Source: Methylobacterium sp. J-048 (GTDB lineage Bacteria > Pseudomonadota > Alphaproteobacteria > Rhizobiales > Beijerinckiaceae). Taken from it: a DNA stretch of 64,000 nucleotides. Shown piece after piece: positions 60,665-64,000 of this stretch. The notes below the pieces were generated by a model, which had not been told where the DNA came from, ran no database searches, and saw only the letters and a program-made list of their open reading frames with translations. Position numbers and translations under genes: made by a program. Location of the stretch: positions 62,001-126,000 of the forward strand of contig NZ_JAKSYL010000157.1 of NCBI RefSeq assembly GCF_022829515.1, written 5' to 3'. The number at the start of each line of letters is the position of its first letter. Position 1 is the stretch's first letter.

Positions 60665-61879
60665 ATGGCGAAGATCAAGGTAGCGAACCCCGTCGTTGAA
60701 CTCGACGGCGACGAGATGACCCGGATCATCTGGGCCGAGATCAAGAACAAGCTCATCCACCCCTATCTCGACGTCGACCTCGAATATTACGACCTCGGCG
60801 TCGAGCACCGCGACGCCACCGGCGACAAGGTCACGGTCGATGCCGCCGAGGCGATCAAGCGCCACGGCGTCGGCGTGAAGTGCGCCACCATCACCCCCGA
60901 CGAGCAGCGGGTGCAGGAGTTCGGCCTCAAGGAGATGTGGCGCTCGCCCAACGGCACGATCCGCAACATCCTGGGCGGCGTGATCTTCCGCGAGCCGATC
61001 ATCTGCAAGAACGTCCCGCGGCTCGTGCCCGGCTGGACCCAGCCCTTCGTGATCGGCCGCCACGCCTACGGCGACCAGTACCGCGCCACCGACTTCAAGG
61101 TGCCCGGCAAGGGGCGCCTGACCATCAAGTTCGAGGGCGACGACGGCACCGTCATCGAGAAGGAGGTGTTCAAGTTCCCGGATGCCGGCGTCGCGATGTC
61201 GATGTACAACCTCGACCAGTCGATCATCGACTTCGCCCGCGCCTCGCTGAACTACGGGCTGGCCCGCAAGTACCCGGTCTACCTGTCGACCAAGAACACC
61301 ATCCTCAAGGCCTATGATGGCCGGTTCAAGGACCTGTTCCAGAAGGTCTACGAGGAAGAGTTCGAGGCCAAGTTCAAGCCGCTCGGGATCACCTACGAGC
61401 ACCGTCTGATCGACGACATGGTCGCCTCGTGCCTGAAGTGGTCGGGCGGCTACGTCTGGGCCTGCAAGAACTACGACGGCGACGTGCAGTCGGATACCGC
61501 GGCACAGGGCTTCGGCTCACTCGGCCTGATGACCTCGGTGCTGATGACCCCGGACGGCCAGACCGTCGAGGCCGAGGCCGCCCACGGCACCGTGACGCGC
61601 CATTACCGCGAGCACCAGAAGGGCCGCGAGACCTCGACCAACTCGATCGCCTCGATCTTCGCCTGGACCCGCGGCCTGTCGCACCGGGCCAAGCTCGACG
61701 GCAATGACGACTTGGCGAAGTTCTCCGCCACCCTCGAGAAGGTCTGTGTCGACACCGTCGAGGCCGGGCACATGACCAAGGACCTCGCGCTCCTCGTCGG
61801 CCCCGAGCAGAAGTGGCTCTCGACCACAGGCTTCCTCGACAAGGTCGATCAGAACCTCAAGGCGGCGATGGGCGTCTGA
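60665..61879 (+). CDS. icd: NADP-dependent isocitrate dehydrogenase (eukaryotic-type, homodimeric)
   Basis: The 404-residue protein begins [20 protein letters not shown] and has the family motifs [76 protein letters not shown], the metal ligands in NYDGDVQSD, and [14 protein letters not shown] for NADP. It converts isocitrate to 2-oxoglutarate and CO2 with NADPH formation, feeding the glutamate synthase substrate. ATG 60665 gives the standard length. A hairpin follows the stop. Confidence 0.97.
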   Translation: MAKIKVANPVVELDGDEMTRIIWAEIKNKLIHPYLDVDLEYYDLGVEHRDATGDKVTVDAAEAIKRHGVGVKCATITPDEQRVQEFGLKEMWRSPNGTIRNILGGVIFREPIICKNVPRLVPGWTQPFVIGRHAYGDQYRATDFKVPGKGRLTIKFEGDDGTVIEKEVFKFPDAGVAMSMYNLDQSIIDFARASLNYGLARKYPVYLSTKNTILKAYDGRFKDLFQKVYEEEFEAKFKPLGITYEHRLIDDMVASCLKWSGGYVWACKNYDGDVQSDTAAQGFGSLGLMTSVLMTPDGQTVEAEAAHGTVTRHYREHQKGRETSTNSIASIFAWTRGLSHRAKLDGNDDLAKFSATLEKVCVDTVEAGHMTKDLALLVGPEQKWLSTTGFLDKVDQNLKAAMGV

Positions 61880-61903
61880 GCCGTTCTTCCAATCAGGTTC
61901 AGC

Positions 61904-61927
61904 GGCGGGCGCCCCCAGGCGTCCGCC
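61904..61927. terminator. Hairpin between convergent icd and the DMT transporter gene
   Basis: GGCGGGCGCC (61904-61913) and GGCGTCCGCC (61918-61927) form a 10-bp stem with one G-T wobble and a 4-nt CCCA loop, 24 bp after the icd stop. The tail GTCTTC is only weakly T-rich. Confidence 0.55.
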
Positions 61928-61931
61928 GTCT

Positions 61932-62870
61932 TCATGTCGTGGTCCGGCGCGGCCGGCTGAGCGCCAAGGCGGTCGCGGCCAGCGTCACCGCCATCCCGAC
62001 GGCCTCGGCCGTATCGATGCGCTCCGCAGCGAAGGCGTAGCCGAGCAGGACAGCGATCACCGGGCTGACGAAGGCGTAGAGGCCGGCTCGGAACGCGCCC
62101 CAATCACGCAGCAGCATCAGGAAGATCGGGAAAGCGATCAGCGATCCGCCGCCGACCATCACGGCGAGCCCCTGCAGGACGCGGGGATCTCCGATGGCAG
62201 CGAAGCGGCCCGTATCCCAGCCCTCCACGGCGAGGCAGATCGGGATCAGGCCCAGCGTGCCGAGGCCGGATTGCCAGAAGGCCAGCACGACCGGCGGTGT
62301 CGCGCGCACCAGCGGCCGGCTGATCACGGTACCCCAAGCATAGGCGAGCGTGCCGAGGGCCACCGCCCCGAGGCCGAGGGCGGCCTGCCCGCCCTCCCCG
62401 CCACCGCCGAGGTGGCCGGAGAACAGCAGCGCGAGGCCCGCGAGTCCGAGGACGATGGCGGCGATCCTACGCGGGGTGATCGGCTCCTGTCCGTAGGCCG
62501 CTCCAATGCTGATCAGAAAGATCGGCATCAGCCCGAGGTTGACCACCGCGGCGAGCCCGCTAGGGGCCTGGGCCAGCCCCCAGAACACCAGGGCGTAGCA
62601 GGCCGTGGTGATCAGCATCGAGGCCGCCAGGACGCGCCTCGGTCGCTCGACCCGCAGCGTTAAGCCGCGCAGCCGCGCCATCACGAGAAACCCCAGCGCC
62701 GCGAAGCTGAAGCGTAGGCACGCGAAGAAGACCGGCGACAGGACCTCCATGGCGAGCTTCGTGGGGAGCCAGCCGGCACCCCAGATGAACGCCATGGCGA
62801 TGAAGGCGAGGATCCGGCCCGAACCGGCCTCGCCTCGCGGGGCTGCGTCGACGAGCGGCGCATCAGACAT
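61932..62870 (-). CDS. EamA/DMT-family transporter
   Basis: The 312-residue protein has ten membrane helices in two EamA repeats: FIAMAFIWGAGWLPTKLAME, FSFAALGFLVMARLRGL and the second repeat with YAWGTVISRPLVRATPP. It ends in PVIAVLLGYAFAAERI. DMT exporters of this kind move amino acids, metabolites or toxic compounds; the substrate is not deducible. The ATG at complement 62868-62870 (MSDAPLVDAA) fits; the frame upstream is open but unconserved. Confidence 0.9.
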   Translation of the reverse strand: MSDAPLVDAAPRGEAGSGRILAFIAMAFIWGAGWLPTKLAMEVLSPVFFACLRFSFAALGFLVMARLRGLTLRVERPRRVLAASMLITTACYALVFWGLAQAPSGLAAVVNLGLMPIFLISIGAAYGQEPITPRRIAAIVLGLAGLALLFSGHLGGGGEGGQAALGLGAVALGTLAYAWGTVISRPLVRATPPVVLAFWQSGLGTLGLIPICLAVEGWDTGRFAAIGDPRVLQGLAVMVGGGSLIAFPIFLMLLRDWGAFRAGLYAFVSPVIAVLLGYAFAAERIDTAEAVGMAVTLAATALALSRPRRTTT

Positions 62871-62992
62871 CGTCGGCTGCCGTACCGCTGATGAGATCGA
62901 CTCGCCCGAACTTGCGCCGTCTCCCCGGACGGTCAAGTGCCGCGACGGCATGACAGACCGGAGTTCCGAGCCGACCCAGAAGCGCTTCCGGA

Positions 62993-63160
62993 TCAGGCCT
63001 CGCCTTGGCCGTCCGACGACGCGGTCTCCGCGAGGGCCCGGCCGACCTCCATCAGCAGCAGGTCGATGGCGGCCCGCATCAGCGGATCGCCGACCGAATC
63101 GATGAGGTCGCGCACCGAGAGGCACTGCGCCGCGAGGGCGTCTAGAGGGGCATCGTTCAT
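62993..63160 (-). CDS. Small protein downstream of the AHL synthase
   Basis: The 55-residue protein begins MNDAPLDALAAQCLSVRDLI and is acidic and helical (SVGDPLMRAAIDLLLMEVGRAL), ending in a polar tail. The ATG is complement 63158-63160 with GAGAAG 7 nt upstream; in-frame starts at 63175 and 63178 would overlap the synthase stop. It lies 14 bp after the synthase gene on the same strand, so it is part of the quorum-sensing transcript. The family is not recognised; a regulatory or accessory role is inferred from position. Confidence 0.65.
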   Translation of the reverse strand: MNDAPLDALAAQCLSVRDLIDSVGDPLMRAAIDLLLMEVGRALAETASSDGQGEA

Positions 63161-63174
63161 GTCGGGGCTTCTCA

Positions 63175-63798
63175 TCACGCGGCCAGGTAGGCCGGCTCGG
63201 ACACGAGGACGGACCGGCTATCGCCGTGGACCGTGCGGAGCCGCGCCAGCGTGCGGTGGTCGAAGGCTGCGGTGGCCGCCATGATCTCCTCGCCGCCGAT
63301 CAGGACCGGCAGGCCCAGGGGCTGGGCGCGGAAATGCAGCTGGATGACGTGGATCATGTACAGGGTCGGCATCTGCAGCAGCAGGCCGGTGAGGCCATGG
63401 GCCATGCCCCACTCGACGATGCCGGTGAGCAGCGCGATCGAGACCGGATTGACCACCCGGCCCCGAGCGCGGTGCGAGCGGGCGACACCCTGGCGGGTCC
63501 ATTCCCAGAGATGCGGGCCGGCCGGCAGCGCGCCTTCGCAAAGCTCCGGATAGACGTCCGACAGGAGATGCGGGCGCGTCGTCGGCAGGAGGCGGCTGTA
63601 GCCGATGACGGTTTCACCCTCCATGGCCAGGAAGTGCACCGCGTGGGGCGTATCGAACTGGTCGATCTCGCGTCCGTCCGGCCGGGCGAGGTCGCTCCAG
63701 CCCTTCTCGTCGACGAAGATATCGTGCCGCAGGCGCCAAGCCTGCTCCATCGCGTCGCCGTAGCGATGCGCGTTGGCGGGGGTGATCACATGGATCAT
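63175..63798 (-). CDS. luxI: Acyl-homoserine-lactone synthase (LuxI family)
   Basis: The 207-residue protein carries the conserved LuxI residues: R24, F28 and W34 (LRHDIFVDEKGW), E44, D46 and D49 (REIDQFD), R69 (GYSRLLPTTRPHLL), and E99 and R102 (WEWTRQGV). It joins SAM and an acyl-ACP to make an N-acyl-homoserine lactone signal. A luxR gene ends 150 bp upstream on the same strand, and a palindrome lies between. GAGG precedes the ATG (complement 63796-63798) by 7 nt. The acyl chain length cannot be read. Confidence 0.93.
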   Translation of the reverse strand: MIHVITPANAHRYGDAMEQAWRLRHDIFVDEKGWSDLARPDGREIDQFDTPHAVHFLAMEGETVIGYSRLLPTTRPHLLSDVYPELCEGALPAGPHLWEWTRQGVARSHRARGRVVNPVSIALLTGIVEWGMAHGLTGLLLQMPTLYMIHVIQLHFRAQPLGLPVLIGGEEIMAATAAFDHRTLARLRTVHGDSRSVLVSEPAYLAA

Positions 63799-63854
63799 GA
63801 AACAACCTCACGTTTGTATGCCGTGAGTGTCTCGCCTTCGCGGTTCGGTTTGTA

Positions 63855-63870
63855 CTACGTAAAACCGTAG
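63855..63870. promoter_or_regulatory. lux-box-like palindrome upstream of luxI
   Basis: CTACGTAAAACCGTAG has inverted arms CTACG and CGTAG around 6 bp. Its centre is about 64 bp before the luxI start codon on the minus strand. If a LuxR protein binds about 42 bp before the transcription start, initiation would fall near 63820, leaving a leader of about 20 nt, a fitting geometry. Confidence 0.55.
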
Positions 63871-63950
63871 GGTTGCGTGTAGCGCGCGCGTTAAATGCAA
63901 CCGTGGATTTCGATATCCGCCGGGGGCGGCCCGAACGGGCGGGTCGAACC

Positions 63951-64000
63951 CTACGTTATGAGACCGGCCCGCAAGGCTTGCGCGACGGTGTGCGCCTTGT
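63951..64000 (-). CDS. LuxR-family regulator, extreme C-terminus (gene continues beyond window)
   Basis: Reading leftward from the window edge, one frame encodes KAHTVAQALRAGLIT followed by TAG (complement of 63951-63953). This is the typical last helix of the LuxR-type GerE DNA-binding domain (K-x-x-A-V-x-A-x-R-x-G-L-I). Only 16 codons are visible. Together with the following luxI gene it makes a standard luxR-luxI pair on one strand. Confidence 0.7.
   Translation of the reverse strand, partial: KAHTVAQALRAGLIT

Overview
The window is a G+C-rich chromosomal segment of an alphaproteobacterium, most probably Methylobacterium or a close relative in the Hyphomicrobiales. This rests on the character of the proteins (CpdR-type receiver, DUF1178, DUF459 and DUF2059 proteins, eukaryotic-type isocitrate dehydrogenase, a ctaC-ctaD-ctaB-ctaG-ctaE-SURF1 cluster), on a cluster of GANTC sites upstream of dnaA, and on uniform high G+C except for one island. 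It is mostly housekeeping DNA with no rRNA, CRISPR array or insertion sequence.

Left part (1-25 kb): the end of a GH35/DUF5597 glycosidase; a PLP-dependent D-amino-acid lyase-like enzyme; two small minus-strand proteins; a histone-deacetylase-like amidohydrolase; a LysR regulator divergent from a DJ-1-like gene and an MFS exporter; tRNA-Leu(CAA); a YqaA/DsbB pair; a glutaredoxin-nitrilase-DUF1178 operon; cpdR; an N-formylglutamate amidohydrolase; divergent galU and galE with a strong hairpin in the galE leader; a lytic transglycosylase and a DUF459 hydrolase; gltB-gltD; a secreted Pro/Ala-rich protein; fdhD.

Middle part (25-54 kb): the aa3-type cytochrome c oxidase cluster (ctaC, ctaD, ctaB, a CoxF-like 54-residue protein, ctaG, ctaE, then a terminator, DUF983 and SURF1). 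A sulfone-use pair follows, in which the sfnG monooxygenase is interrupted by one in-frame TAG and sfnB is intact. Next come a cation efflux protein, queA-tgt, a membrane-anchored SGNH-like protein, tRNA-Pro(CGG), a phosphopantetheinyl transferase divergent from an MFS carrier, ligA, an exonuclease with a SWIM finger, threonine aldolase, an orphan solute-binding protein with a divergent LysR, a fatty-acid oxidation pair (multifunctional protein and thiolase) flanking a DUF2059 protein, and dnaA.

Right part (54-64 kb): the dnaA-rpsT interval holds seven GANTC sites, two DnaA-box-like nonamers and several palindromes. Between rpsT and ccmB is an A+T-richer island with its own sigma-70-like promoter. 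It carries a frameshifted polymorphic-toxin-like gene with a C-terminal PD-(D/E)XK nuclease-like domain, and a downstream gene that starts inside the toxin stop codon and is the likely immunity gene. After ccmAB come a 60-residue protein, trmJ, icd and a DMT exporter. The window ends in a quorum-sensing locus: the last codons of a luxR gene, a lux-box-like palindrome, a luxI-type acyl-homoserine-lactone synthase and a 55-residue downstream protein.

The most interesting items are the toxin/immunity island, the amber-interrupted sfnG, the luxR-luxI locus with its palindrome, the GANTC-rich dnaA control region, and a tRNA-guanine transglycosylase that lacks two of the usual zinc cysteines.
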